NCBI GenBank assembly: GCA_025642065.1
Contig: JAODUP010000149.1
Coordinates: forward strand, 187,501 to 251,500
Reading direction: 5' to 3'
DNA length: 64,000 bases
From: Paralvinella palmiformis
Taxonomy: Eukaryota; Annelida; Polychaeta; Terebellida; Alvinellidae
Positions within the stretch are counted from its first letter, which is position 1; each line of letters begins with the position of its first letter. Below are positions 47,649-59,919 of the stretch, piece by piece. The notes below the pieces were generated by a model, which did no database searches, was not told the DNA's origin, and saw only the letters and a program-made list of their open reading frames with translations. Position numbers and translations under genes: made by a program.

Positions 47649-48325
47649 ATTAACACTAATTACAACCAATAAAGGAGTAAACTATCTTTTACAAAGATCT
47701 ATGTAACCATAACAAAATGTGGAAACCTCAAGTTAGAAATGATATTGCCAAATCAAAGCTTGGCTTACAGGAGGGGGGGGGGATTAAATTCTTCAACCAA
47801 AAAAAGAGTATCCCGGATTTATTTTCTGTGTAAGCAGACAGTTTGATGCGCAACAAGTCGGTATTTTGATGGTTTTTCTGCTGCTTAAAACATACAATGA
47901 TGTACGAGATCGATTCACAGAACTAAGCAACGTTCTCCTTTAATCGATAATAGTAGGTTTAGTGTGCACAAGTATTATTATAAACCAGTTTTAGATTCAG
48001 TTAAATCAGTGAAATAATAAGGCATTTATATATTTGTGACATACAACAATATAATATCACAATATCCACAAGTCGTAAGTATCTTATAAGTAGGACATAT
48101 CGTAATCGATCATTACAAAGCAAATAACATTTTGGGATTATTGTCTATAATATATAGACAATATAATAATCAATAAAAATAAGGTGGTCTATAAGAGATG
48201 TTAGAGAGGATGAATTCGATATTAATGACTCATTACGGCAGTGTCTGGTCACAGAATATTCACAGCTTCAAGAAAATAACTCATACTCATCCAGTACTGA
48301 TTTTAGTTAGGCTACATAGCCTGTA
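47649..48325. other. AT-rich spacer, nothing recognised
   Basis: A G10 homopolymer at 47772-47781 is the only distinctive feature. Confidence 0.55.
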
Positions 48326-49640
48326 TCAGGTCGAGGCCTTGTTCAAATTACACGCATCATGTACCGAGTGTTGGCTATATTTATACTGCCGCCAATGACC
48401 ATCCAGTCTGTTTTTAAATGCATTTAATGAGGGTGCAGTAACCACTTCAGCAGGCAACATATTCCATGAGTTTAAAATCCTGTTGCTGTAGTATTGTTGC
48501 CTGATATGTTTCATTGATCTTTCTTTCTTTAACTTGAAAATGTGACCCCTAGTGAATGATGTATATGGTTTGATGTACTCAGCATCTACTGCGTATATTC
48601 CAGTCATGTGTTTATATGTCTCTATCATGTCACCTCTAGCTCGTCTATAGCAGAGACTGGGTAGATCTAGGACAGTAATACTGGATGTTAACTTGGCAAT
48701 CAGCAAACATCTGTATGCTTGAATGGACCACCTGTGGCACGTCGTTAATGAAACAGATAGATAGCAATGGCCCCAACACACTATCTTGAGGGATTCCACC
48801 CAGAACAAGCGCTACTAGTGACTTCATGCCATTGACTTGCTGATTTCTTTGAAATAAAAAGTCCTCTATCCGTTTCCATATTTGATATGCCATATCCTTT
48901 GATTTTCATCAAGAGTCGCTGTTGCGGAATATAGTCGAATGCCTTTGCAAAATCAAGATATACAACATCCATATTATTTCCCATGTTCAGTGCTTCTGTC
49001 CATTTGTCCAGGACTGCCAACAGTTGAATGACACAAAAGCGACCTTTGATGAAACCTTTTTGGCATTTTGTGAGGAGTTGGTTTTCAACCATATGCTGCA
49101 TGATATGGTCCCTGATGATCGACTCTAGAGTCTTACAGATGACTGATGTTAGTCTTACTGGTATTTTCCCCAGGTCAAGAGACTGTCTGAAGATCAGGTA
49201 TAGTGGTGCAGCTATAATTTATTTTAGTTATTTTAGTACTCTGGGTGCAGCTCCATCGGGTCCTGTGGATTTGTTTGGATTCATCTTGGATAGCCTTTTA
49301 GCTTCATCTCCTGGTGTAATTTCTATATCATTCAATTCAGTCTGTACGGCTTGTGAATGTATCCGACATGTTGTTTGTATGTTCTCTTGTGAGTTGTTTA
49401 ATACATCCACCTCCTGCTTGTCTGTTGTAGTCTGACTACCATCTACTCGGGCTAAATTTGAAATGCCTGATTTTGTTTTAAGTTTAGATTTTGCATATTT
49501 TGCTTTTGGGTTTGTCTTACTATCTTTGACTAATTTCTTCTCGAAGTGGTTTAGGGCTTTACGACACTCCCATTTTGCGTGATTTCTCACCCTGGTGTAT
49601 TGTTTATAATCTTGTCCACTTCTGGTGCATTGCCAGGTGG
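48326..49640 (-). pseudogene. LINE ORF2 fragment, RT and C-terminus (jockey/CR1-like)
   Basis: The minus reading from 49640: RNHAKWECRKALNHFEKKLV, then KMNPNKSTGPDGAAPRVLK (49230-49300), the RT entry motif. After a frameshift come LLTKCQKGFIKGRFCVIQLL and MDVVYLDFAKAFDYIPQQRLL (48930-49080), motif A with Asp. Then GIPQDSVLGPLL near 48785 and FINDVPQVV near 48745, where a catalytic F/Y-ADD box should follow and MFADC is seen. LPSLCYRRARGDMIETYKH (about 48630) and TRGHIFKLKKER, then LNSWNMLPAEVV and FKNRLDGHW end at 48326. A piece between the RT box and the C-terminus is deleted. It is the longest LINE remnant in the window; endonuclease is absent. Confidence 0.92.
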
Positions 49641-49972
49641 AAAAACGATTATTAACATCAGTTTACGGAAACTAGATCCTGTCTGTTGTGAATATCAACT
49701 AATATTGCTAGACCCAATCTAAGATTTTAATTATTTTTAACAAAAACAGCTGGATAAATTGCTTCACAATTAATAAAGACAAATTAAATTCTTTAAAGTT
49801 TAGTTTTAGATTAATTCACTGTTAATGGAAATTTAGCAATAGATAATATTTAACTAGTTTAATATGTCTATTAGAAAGCGTTTAATTCACAAGGCTATGC
49901 TATTTACATCGGATGTGAACAAAATATTTGATCCTAATTTTTAATTCATTGATTAGTTACTTATAAAAAAAT

Positions 49973-49975
<3 letters not shown>
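49641..49975. other. AT-rich spacer, nothing recognised
   Basis: No open frame or repeat structure noted. Confidence 0.55.

Positions 49976-49977
<2 letters not shown>

Positions 49978-50067
<90 letters not shown>
49978..50067. repeat. (TA)n(GA)n microsatellite
   Basis: About 27 TA units directly followed by 18 GA units. Confidence 0.95.
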
Positions 50068-50071
<4 letters not shown>

Positions 50072-50212
50072 GAGCTTCAATTACAAAAATAATTCTAAGT
50101 AATTAAATATCACCTATAACAATTTATAGAGTTAAATTGATACTGAAATATTTTATATGCTTTCATGACGATATAATATGTGTGAGCAAAGGCACATTTT
50201 CGGTTGGGATGT

Positions 50213-50213
<1 letters not shown>

Positions 50214-50267
<54 letters not shown>
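50214..50267. repeat. T54 homopolymer
   Basis: Fifty-four consecutive T. It may be the poly(A) tail of a minus-strand retroposon whose body is lost, or a polymerase/assembly slip. It lies 70 bp before beta copy 3. Confidence 0.9.
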
Positions 50268-50334
50268 CTAGTCAACAAAAACGACTATTAACTTATTGTA
50301 TTTAAAACAAATTGTATATGGCTAGATATATTAT

Positions 50335-50650
50335 TATGTTTCAGTGCATTCATACCCATCTGTATTCGTGATATAAGCTAATTATATCATATCCCTACAT
50401 AATACCTGCCATAAAGTATATTCTCCAGATATGAGATAATATTATCCTCAAATAGACACCCATAGATCATAACATTGTCATAACTATGTGATGTTATGTT
50501 GTCGGACAACGACCACCAAGAAACTCCTTGAGTTCAGGTATTTCTATCACAAACAGTTAATTATATCTTATAGATCGATAAAGTACTAGAGTTATGTCAA
50601 GTAGAAGGAAAGTATTTTCTTCAAATACTTATATTAGTAGGATAGTTGAC
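50335..50650. repeat. Beta block, copy 3 (unit U3)
   Basis: Counterpart of 20255-20600; the neighbouring 38-bp array of unit U1 is missing here. Confidence 0.8.
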
Positions 50651-51202
50651 CATTACCTAACTACTTCCGGGTCAGTACTTCGACGTTAGTACTTGTTTTA
50701 TAAATGACCTCTAACTGAGTAAAGTTTAGTTAAATCTCTGGATCTTTACTTGGTCGGTGTATGACTTATACGTTGAAACAATAAAATGGATATAAGTCGA
50801 TATGATAACAAAATTCATTCTATTAAATATTATAATAACATGTGAACTTTATTGAGGAATATTTTAAGTTTGTCAAAATGTTGTTAACTAAAGGTTGTTT
50901 GATATTTAATTAATTTTAATTGTTATTTTATTTATTTAACAGAAATATAAATTATGATATGTCCTTGTCTTTTAATGTCCATCACTTTCGTCACAAACAC
51001 AGTAATGAACTTGTGTTAATGCTACTGAACAAAACACACCAGTTGATAATGTGAACAGCAATACAGCAACAATAACGACAACAATAACAACAGCAATAAC
51101 AATCATAATAACAACAATAATAGAATAACAAAATATAGCTTCTGTAATAAATATTCCCAAGTAAATCCAACACTTAATCATCATAATCCTTTTTATCTAC
51201 GT
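50651..51202. other. AT-rich spacer
   Basis: Contains an imperfect (CAA/TAA) stretch at 51060-51125 whose minus-strand frames (60-70 residues, Val/Ile-rich) are low-complexity. Confidence 0.55.
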
Positions 51203-52920
51203 ATGTATATCATTATTATGGTCTTCTTACCATCATTGTCTTATCATGTATATCATTATTGTTGTCATCTTACCATCATTGTCTTATCTACGTAATCATT
51301 ATTGTTGTCATCTTACCATCATTGTCTTATCTATTATATCATTATTGTTGTCATCTTACCATCATTGTCTTATCTATGTATATCATTATTGTTGTCATCT
51401 TACCATTTTTTATCTATGTATATCATTATTGTTGTCATCTTACCATCATTGTCTTATCTATGTATATCATTATTGTTGTCATCTTACCATCATTGTCTTA
51501 TCTACGTATATAATTATTGTTGTCATCTTACCATCATTGTCTTATCTATGTATATCATTATTGTGGTCATCTTACCATCATTGTCTTATCTATGTATATC
51601 ATTATTGTTGTCATCTTACCATCATTGTCTTATCTATGTATATCATTATTGTTGTCATCTTACCATCATTGTCTTATCTATGTATATCATTATTGTGGTC
51701 ATCTTACCATCATTGTCTTATCTATGTATATAATTATTGTTGTCATCTTACCATCATTGTCTTATCTACGTAAATAATTATTGTGGTCATCTTACCATCA
51801 TTTTCTTATCTATCTATATCATTATTGTTGTCATCTTACCATCATTGTCTTATCTATCTATATCATTATTGTGGTCATCTTGCCATCATTTTGTTATCTA
51901 TGTATATCATTACTGTGGTCATCTTACCATCATTGTCTTATCTATCTATATCATTATTGTGGTCATCTTGCCATCATTTTGTTATCTATGTATATCATTA
52001 TTGTGGTCATCTTACCATCATTGTCTTCTCTATGTATATAATTATTCTGGTCATCTTACCATCATTGTCTTATCTATGTATATCATTATTGTGGTCATCT
52101 TACCATCATTGTCTTATCTATGTATATCATTATTGTTGTCATCTTACCATCATTGTCTTATCTATGTATATCATTATCGTGGTCATCTTACCATCATTGT
52201 CTTATCTATGTATATAATTATCGTGGTCATCTTACCATCATTGTCTTATCTAGTATATAATTTGTGGTCATCTTACCATCATTTCTTATCTATTATATCA
52301 TTATTGTTGTCATCTTACCATCATTGTCTTATCTACTAAATAAATTTTGTGGTCATCTTACCATCATTGTCTTATCTATGTATATAATTATCGTGGTCAT
52401 CTTACCATCATTGTCTTATCTATGTATATAATTATTGTTGTCATCTTACCATCATTGTCTTATCTATGTATATCATTATTGTTGTCATCTTACCATCATT
52501 GTCTTATCTATGTATATCATTATTGTGGTCATCTTACCATCATTGTCTTATCCTTGTATAACTTGACTTCATATTCTTATCTATGACTGTCATTATTGTG
52601 GTCATCTCACTACCATTTTGTTATCTATGTATATCATTATTTTGGTAATTTTACCATAATCCTATCATCATCTTCTAAGCTATGTTTATAATAACTGTGA
52701 TCATCTTTCGTTCATCTTCTATTATATGTATATCATTACTGTGGTCATCTTACTATCATCTTGTTATCTATATTTGCCAGTGTTATTGTTATCTAGCCTT
52801 CATTTTCTTATCTTTGTATATCATTATTGTTGTCATCTTATCATCATCTTCTTATATATGTATATCATTATTGTGATTTTCGTACTAGCATATTACTATC
52901 ATCTTGTCATCTAACTAGCT
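51203..52920. repeat. 44-bp minisatellite, about 31 copies plus degenerate end
   Basis: The 44-bp period (atgtatatc at 51548, 51592 and onward) is regular to about 52560 and decays to 52920. Units carry tatcattattg, tcatcttaccatcattgtct and tatctatg. Two alternating variants occur, attgtTgtcatc and attgtGgtcatc. Because 44 is not a multiple of three, all three forward frames are cycled, so open frames of up to 200 residues appear in several frames at once. These are artefacts. Confidence 0.97.
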
Positions 52921-53099
52921 ATTATTTATTTAAGATTCTACTCTTCTTACCCAGCTCCTGTATTATTAGAATGTTAAATCAGGTTAATGAACTGATGGGC
53001 AAATATTTATCAGTCCACAATCATAACCAATAAGGTACTAAGAGTATTATACTAATGATCCAGGGACATTATAATAGACAATACCTTTCAGTCTGGATC

Positions 53100-53402
53100 T
53101 AACCAGTGATGTAATTCAACGTAATATTCTAATCATACAATACACTACCAATCCTCTAATATCACTCATACTAACTATATATCGTAAGTGACACCACAAT
53201 GGAGTATTTTCAACACACACAAACAAACAAATACACACACATATATACATAATCATGTTTCACTATAAGATAAATATTTATATAAAATCATTTCCAACAC
53301 ACACACACACACACACACAAAAGGGTAAAGAGATTTAAGAAAAACAAGATGAAAATAATTTCGATGTACGTCATTAATAAAATAATAATAATAATAATAA
53401 TA
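53100..53402. repeat. Gamma block, copy 3 (unit U3), with (AAT)n
   Basis: Matches 21140-21240 and 21930-22000 (aaaataatttcg.tgtacgtc, then AAT units at 53383-53402); CA units at 53297-53320. The retroposon at 21600-21900 is absent here. Confidence 0.7.
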
Positions 53403-53424
53403 TCTAAAACTTCCTTGTGTCCTG

Positions 53425-53803
53425 AACTATTTTGACACCACAGTTTACATTCAACAGTAATTTTCTGTGGTCCAAAAGAAACCTGTAAACAAAACATTTC
53501 GACACCTCAGATGCTGACCTCAGCGTTATTCTGGGTACGAATAATTGAATAAATCCTACCTATATGAACTATGTATCAATGCAGGTCCGACTAGTCTGGC
53601 GTCGAAGTTCTTCTCTAACCTAAGTGAAAATTCAAGCCTTTTATATACCCTCAGCGTGTTAACAAACATTACAGTTTGTTCATAACAAAGAGAATGTACA
53701 CTAACTCAGTATGGGACTCACTAAAGCGATTAAACTAAAATAAAAACAAAGTAACAATACCGCACAATGGATTATTACTGGACTAGAACGAAATATCGTC
53801 TCA
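53425..53803 (-). repeat. LTR-like direct repeat, 3' copy
   Basis: TATA box on minus at 53637-53650. The poly(A) signal is mutated (AATAAC). Internal inverted repeats: accacag / ctgtggt (53437-53477) and gctga / tcagc around 53500. Just inside the element at 53808-53830 is a perfect 8-bp hairpin, GAGTAAAT-actacg-ATTTACTC. Confidence 0.7.
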
Positions 53804-54748
53804 AACCTGAGTAAATACTACGATTTACTCGAACCTAACAGCTAACCCTCATACGTTTCCGTTCATCACTAAGGGAACGTTCATTCACGCTTAATTTAGC
53901 GTCCCTAAGTATATGCAGTTAGGTGTGGTGGGATCTAAATTAAAGCGCCTATCCACTTGATCTATTTGACCCATGGTCGAGAACAGGGGATTTCAGGCAG
54001 ATCTCCGATACTGCGAATGACACGTCGGGATTATAATAGCTATACATTTAAAAATTCCTATATCAGTGTAATCTAAATACTCATAATATGGGAAAAAACT
54101 CTGTCCGCAGCTTAATACCCATGGAGATTCCTGCCGGGGTAACAAACGACTCCAGGAGTATAAATCCATCAAGCAGCATTGTATGAATTAATAGGTCGTT
54201 TCGCCAGACCACATAAGAGGACAACAGTATAGATTCTATATTATACATAACAAAGCTAATAAACTCAAACATGTTGTAATAACGACATAACTTTCTTACA
54301 TTGGTGTAATAAGGAATCTGGATGGAAATAGATAAGATGTCTGGCACGGGCAATGTGCGTTTTAGGGTATATAGTAAGAGGCAACAGGCACAGAGCATCA
54401 ACATATCTAAACATCCTTCGAGACATATCTAAACATCCTTCGAGACCTACCTCCATAAATCTAAATACAACTATACATACATTAATCTAAAAATTAAATG
54501 TTCCATACCTCCACATATTGATAATGTGTGCGTATACCTAACCATGTGTCTGGTCTACTCATCAGCCTGTGGGAACCAGCTAATTCGCTTTTCGTACGCG
54601 ACAAATATGTCACGCCCACAGGAAAGCGGCTACATGCAGGCTACGTACAAAAAGCGGAAGCACGTAAAAACATACCATTTGATACCACAGCTAGTAGCAA
54701 ACAACACGTGCGTGTGGTTCAATGGTGACTTGATACATACATATCATA
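53804..54748. other. Interior of the LTR-type element
   Basis: About 945 bp, GC-richer than the surroundings, no known domain. A 20-bp phrase (atctaaacatccttcgagac) is tandemly doubled at 54405-54450. Overlapping plus frames at 54526-54759 (77 and 66 residues) and a minus frame at 54081-54404 have no motif I know. Confidence 0.5.
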
Positions 54749-55127
54749 AACTATTTTGACACCACAGTTTACATTCAACAGTATTTTCTGTGGTCCAAAA
54801 GAAACCTGTATATAAAGCATTTCGACACCTCAGATGCTGACCTCAGCTTTATTCTGGGTTCGAATAACTGAATAAATTCTACCTATATGAACCATGTATA
54901 TCGGTACACGTCCGATTAGTCTGGCGTCGAAGTTCTTCTCTAACCTAAGTGAAAAGTCGGGCCTTTTATATACCCTCGGCGTGTTAACAAACATTACAGT
55001 TTGTTCATAGCAAAGAGAATGTACACTAACTCAGTATTGACTCACTGAAGTGATTTAACTAAAATAAAAATAAAGTAACAATACCGCACAATGGATTATT
55101 ACTGGACTAGAAAGAAATATCGTCTCA
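54749..55127 (-). repeat. LTR-like direct repeat, 5' copy
   Basis: TATA box on minus at 54962-54975 and AATAAA (complement of 54848-54853) both intact, so this is the copy whose signals survive. Confidence 0.7.
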
Positions 55128-55407
55128 TCTCAAGTCAGATAACGTAGACAGGAAGAATATCTAAGTTAACTACCTAACAAACTACATTTATTATTATCTC
55201 TTAATCTTTTTTCTCCAACTCCTCAATTTACAACAGATAACACTGCTTTATCACTGTCTACGAAGATTAACTTGTGTAATGTACACTTATGACGAAACGA
55301 TGACCATTTAAGATAAGATAGTGTGTTATGGTATCATCAATTTGTGAACACCATATTGTCCGTTTATGATTGATAAACATATAATACTACTATGACAATT
55401 ATTAGTG

Positions 55408-55780
55408 AGCTCCGGTGGCCTAGTGGTTAAGCACCCGGCACTTGGTGCCAACGGTCGCAGGTTCGAACCCCGTAAGAGGTCGAAACTTTTCCAGGGATTA
55501 ATTTCTCGGCTCACTACATCGTGGGTGGCTGACCACGTTAAATGGCGCTGCCGTCTCCACTGAATTATTTAAAATAAAGGGGGACGTTAAAAACCCCCCT
55601 GAGGACATAAAACACTCTGGCAGTGACCACCCTCAGGGTATTTCGGCTCCATCTTTCCGTACTGCTCCCCTGTGAGTGGTGGGGGGAGGAGGTTTCTCAA
55701 CCACTCCAACATAGAGGCTGTGCTGATTAAGCGACAGCCTGGTGATTCTCCCCGAACAACAAAACCAAACCAAAACCATT
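55408..55780 (+). repeat. tRNA-derived SINE, best copy
   Basis: Box A TGGCCTAGTGG at 55416-55426 and box B GGTTCGAACC at 55460-55469 give a tRNA-like Pol III promoter. The body follows (cgaaacttttccaggga; ctggcagtgaccaccctcag; tatttcggctccatcttt), then a GC-rich hairpin GAGTGGT ... ACCACTC (55674-55706) and an AACCAAAACC-type tail near 55765. The 30.4-kb copy shares head and body. The 62-residue minus frame over the head is a shadow. Confidence 0.88.
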
Positions 55781-56130
55781 ATGATTATCATGGTGATTGA
55801 GACACCTGGATATGTTAATACTGATAAACTTATTATATGAAAATGTTTAGGAGCAGCTGTGACAACATCGAAACAGTGTCATGCTCCTTACACCATAACA
55901 ATCAACACAAAGTTCTACTCCCTAACTCAGTATCTATTGATATATAAAACTCTTATACTTTATAAGATCAATCGATCTTAGTAAGTGTATCTGTATTGCT
56001 TACTTTGGTGTTGATCAATACACAATTAATTTCAAAATTATTTTAATCTTATTTATTATCTCGAAACTGTGGTGACAATAGTTTATGTTCAAACTGTATT
56101 ATCTTCGTAGCTAAACAATAAATAACTGGA
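55781..56130. other. Spacer, nothing recognised
   Basis: AT-rich unique sequence. Confidence 0.55.
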
Positions 56131-56725
56131 TCTATTTAGAATGCTCTCATGAGATGTGGCTAGGATTAATGTTGGAATTAGGGTTAGGTAAAGGTTGTAG
56201 TTATGTTAAGAGTTAAAGCTAGGTGAAGATCTTAGGTTTCCCTTAGAATTAGGATTTGTGTTTGGTCTGGGTTTAGTTTAGAGTTGGGGTTTGGGTTAGG
56301 GTTGAGGTTGTATTTAAGGTTAGGGTTGGGGTTAGGATTTGAATTTGGATAGGGTTTGCTATTAGGTCAGGGGTCAGACTTAGGATTAGGGTTTGTGTTG
56401 TCATTGGTATTAGGATTAGGATTAGTGTTGTGGTTGAGGTTAGAGTTATGGTTAGTGGTCTGGTTCGTCTTAGGGTTGGGGTTAGGGTTATAGCTTAGGT
56501 TCGGTTTGGGGTTAGTGTTGTGGTTGAGGATAAGGTTGTGGTTAGTGTTGTGGTTGAGGTTGCGGTTGAGGTTAGGATTGTGATTAGTGTAGCAGTTGGA
56601 GTTAGGATTGTGGTTCGGGGTTAGAGTAAGGGTTAGTGTTGTGGCTGAGGATATGGTTGTGGTTAGTGTTGTGGTAAGAGATAGTATTGATCTTAATGTT
56701 GTGTTTGAAAATAAAGTTAGAGTTT
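56131..56725. repeat. Degenerate GGTTAG/GGTTTG repeat, telomere-like
   Basis: A strongly strand-asymmetric G+T-rich tract made of gttaggg, gttgggg, gttgtgg and gttgagg words. Short perfect TTAGGG dimers are rare (ttggggttagggtta at 56475). The period drifts between 6 and 12 bp. It resembles decayed interstitial telomeric sequence or a GGTTRG minisatellite. Confidence 0.75.
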
Positions 56726-57189
56726 AATTTCGGGTATTGGTTAGCATTTAGATTAAATCTGTAGAAAAGAAAACTTGGCATGTTTTGAGATAGCTTTCAT
56801 CATAACAAACCCAATATCATGTAGTTTCCTGTAAATTATACAGTTATAAGGTTGTAAATATTATTTGATTTTTTGGTTCTCTAATCAGATCTCATTTGTA
56901 TAATTTCATAGACTCCTGTTTTACAGGATTTTTATAGACTCCTGCAAATCTCTGATGACAATATCCCTGTACATTACCTGACTAAGTTATTTCAAATATT
57001 TCATTCTTTTTGCTATTTAGGTAATATTGATACACCAAACTATTAGAAAATTGCTTGGTATTTGGTAGATATAATTATTGTAATATATTATTTATATTTT
57101 ATTTAATAATTCATATATCATAATTTAACCGCATTTAAGTACGATTTCAACACTTATAATTCATAAGGAATTATGTATGATAAAATTAT
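56726..57189. other. AT-rich spacer, nothing recognised
   Basis: A short duplicated phrase (atagactcctg at 56909 and 56934) is the only structure seen. Confidence 0.5.
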
Positions 57190-59700
57190 GACAGGTTTCA
57201 TCATGAATAAACTTTTATGAATTGATATTTGTTCAGTATCGTAAATATAACGTAAGTAACGTAAGGGACATCTCCTTCACAAAATTGAATTTTAATCGAA
57301 CAATTGCAATAATATTAAATCCGTTCTCCATTTTAAGTAAGCATTTATTGCAATGTAAAAAATAGCAGTATCGCGTATCAAGGAGAAATTAAAGACAAAT
57401 AATGTAACTTCCGGTTTATTGTGTGTCTCGTAACTGGCGATCAGTGAAGCGTGAACAAATCGTCAAAATGATAAATTGAAATTTTTTCTCTCCATATAAC
57501 AGACGATCAATGGGATCAATATTTTTGAAAGGTTCTGCAAAAAAGAATTAGAATGCATATTGACCAATCATATTACAAAAATAATGAAAGTGGAGCCATT
57601 ACTGATGAGACGTGAGAGAAAAATAATATTTATCAAGATATTTCTGGCTTATTGGGGAAAAGAGACACAGTCTTGAAAATAGTTTGACAGACAGATAAGA
57701 ACAATTATAGGCTTACGTATACAAGAGAAAGGTCTAACTTAAACTCCAAGCAAAGAACATTCTGTATTTGTGTTCTTAAGAACTTAGGATATTTGTATAA
57801 GGCTATACTTATATTGGACGTACCAATTATTTAGACAATTAATTTTTATGTTTTTTTTGTTGTTGTTAAATATTCTGACATCCTCCATGGATCCCTAGTC
57901 TACTGTGACTGTAGTACATCGATGAGGTTAGCTTGTCAGTTCCGATGTACTGATGCCATTACTTATATGAGAGGTAACTTGATGAGATATTGGATTATGG
58001 TTTGCTAATTAGCAACACACTTTGGGCTTTGAATCAGCATAACATATATTGAGAGAACTTTAGGACGCCGTGTGGGGCAGGATCTCGTGTAGGAATTAAG
58101 AGAAATAATGGTTTGTGAAGGTTAATGTGTATTTAGAGTGTGTTGATATTTGAGGTGGAGAAAAATATCATTGAGAGAAGCATCGTAAAATGTTAGAAAT
58201 ACGCTCATCTGGTGGTATTACAGAACTGAGACTTTTGTCTTATATCAATGGACATGCTCTTTCAAGATAAGTTCTTTGATGATAAAGACGGATAACCTTA
58301 TCACCAATTGTCTATAGTTAAGCTTAATGGCTAAGAAGAACTACAGTTCAAATATTTTAATACAAAACTGTAACTAAAATAAACTGAACAAAAACATCCC
58401 CAAACTTCAAAGTTAGAAACTAGCAATTAGTAAATAACCATGGAATAAGTAAACTTTAAAAACAAATTGTCAAAACTTTAAGATGTCAGTTACATATATG
58501 TTCTACAATTCTTTATTTCGGACATGATATTCATAAATATATCTACAAAATAAACATATTGCTTAATAAAATATACATTAATAAATATAAAACAAATTAA
58601 CTGGCGATAATGTTCATAATGATATCATACAAAATATATTGACACAGTCATATATGTAATGTACGCCAACATTTCAATATATGTGATACAAGTGAATCAA
58701 AAGTAATTTTATTGTATTTAATAAATTTGTTGATAAAATAATATATTGGCTTATGTAGTTTTTCCATAAAAGATGGCATATTTAAATTTACAAGCATTTT
58801 ACTGTCATTTTCTGATGATGGCAAATTTAGCAAAATTCTCAAACCATTATTGTAATAAATTTAAAGTTTAATTAAAATGTATTGGTATTTTAAATCAGAA
58901 TGGGCAATAATAAATGTTGGAACAAAATGTCACACACATGATCCAAGAAAGTGGTGAGGGGAATATCCTCATTAAATATATTTAGTCATCTAATTATTTT
59001 GAGGAAATTATAATTGTTTATTCCAATCAATACTAGGATTTCATAACATGAAATAGGGATCATTATTATGTCTACAATTGATAACATAGTGTTACCTAGA
59101 TCTACAGGTCATGAAATGAATCAGTTAATTATCTGTTTAATGTTTATCCTTCAGTCTCGGGTTTCTTAGGTGTGATCAGTACTTAAGGTATATAATAAAC
59201 AGCCAATTATATAATAATATAAATACTTGTCTCCTTGAAAATAAATCTCAAGTTCATTTTTATTAATACCTTTTTGAAGTATTCTATAATTATAAATCAT
59301 CAACATGCTGATGTATAATATGAAAATATTCGTATACAAGAATAACATAAATAATAATTATTTGATACTCCTGCTTTTCTATTTTCATAACATATCTTGA
59401 ACATGGTTATTTCTAACTATGTCGTCTAGGTATTTACTTAGACTTGAACTTTGTGAATTAAAAGTAATCGTATTTTACATAAGTACATTTTCCATGTACT
59501 TGACTGATAATAAACCCCGCAGTATTGTATTCAAGCAAGAAACTATTATGTTACTAATTTTGTTAGTAAGATATATGTTTGTAAAATTGTATAAAACTTG
59601 AATCAAATATTATCTTGATTTAATCTTTAGCGACAGCTACAAAAATAGACATAGATATTATGAAAATTATAAGTGTATGACAAATTTGATATTAATTGTC
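57190..59700. repeat. Theta block, copy 2 (end of unit U3)
   Basis: Counterpart of 29900-31725. 57190-57600 matches the part before the SINE of copy 1, and 58575-59700 the part after it. The 950 bp between (57610-58560) have no partner and no recognised content. Minus frames of 60-64 residues are not conserved. Confidence 0.88.
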
Positions 59701-59706
59701 TTTGTA

Positions 59707-59879
<173 letters not shown>

Positions 59880-59919
59880 AAAGAAGACATACCAGAGAAC
59901 AAGTGAATAAGGTAAGTTA

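Larger units (their letters stand above)
53425..55127 (-). mobile_element. Short non-autonomous LTR-type element (TRIM/LARD-like), about 1.7 kb
   Basis: Two direct repeats of 379 bp (53425-53803 and 54749-55127) are about 93% identical by eye and enclose 945 bp. Read on the minus strand each begins TGAGACGATATTTC and holds GGGTATATAAAAGG, a TATA box, about 150 bp in. The upstream-side copy also has AATAAA about 115 bp further on, as expected of an LTR with U3-R-U5. The interior encodes no recognisable gag or pol; its best frame is 107 residues on the minus strand (54081-54404). No primer-binding site, polypurine tract or target duplication was recognised, so a simple segmental duplication is not excluded. 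Confidence 0.6.

Noticed and set aside
51246..52339. Hydrophobic ORFs of 143-200 residues
   Set aside because: They are translations of the 44-bp minisatellite, open in several frames at once.
53425..55127. Hammerhead ribozyme in the LTR-like element (retrozyme or Penelope hypothesis)
   Set aside because: A CTGATGA occurs on the minus strand near 54565, but no GAAA partner or flanking stems were found; the repeats themselves lack the core.
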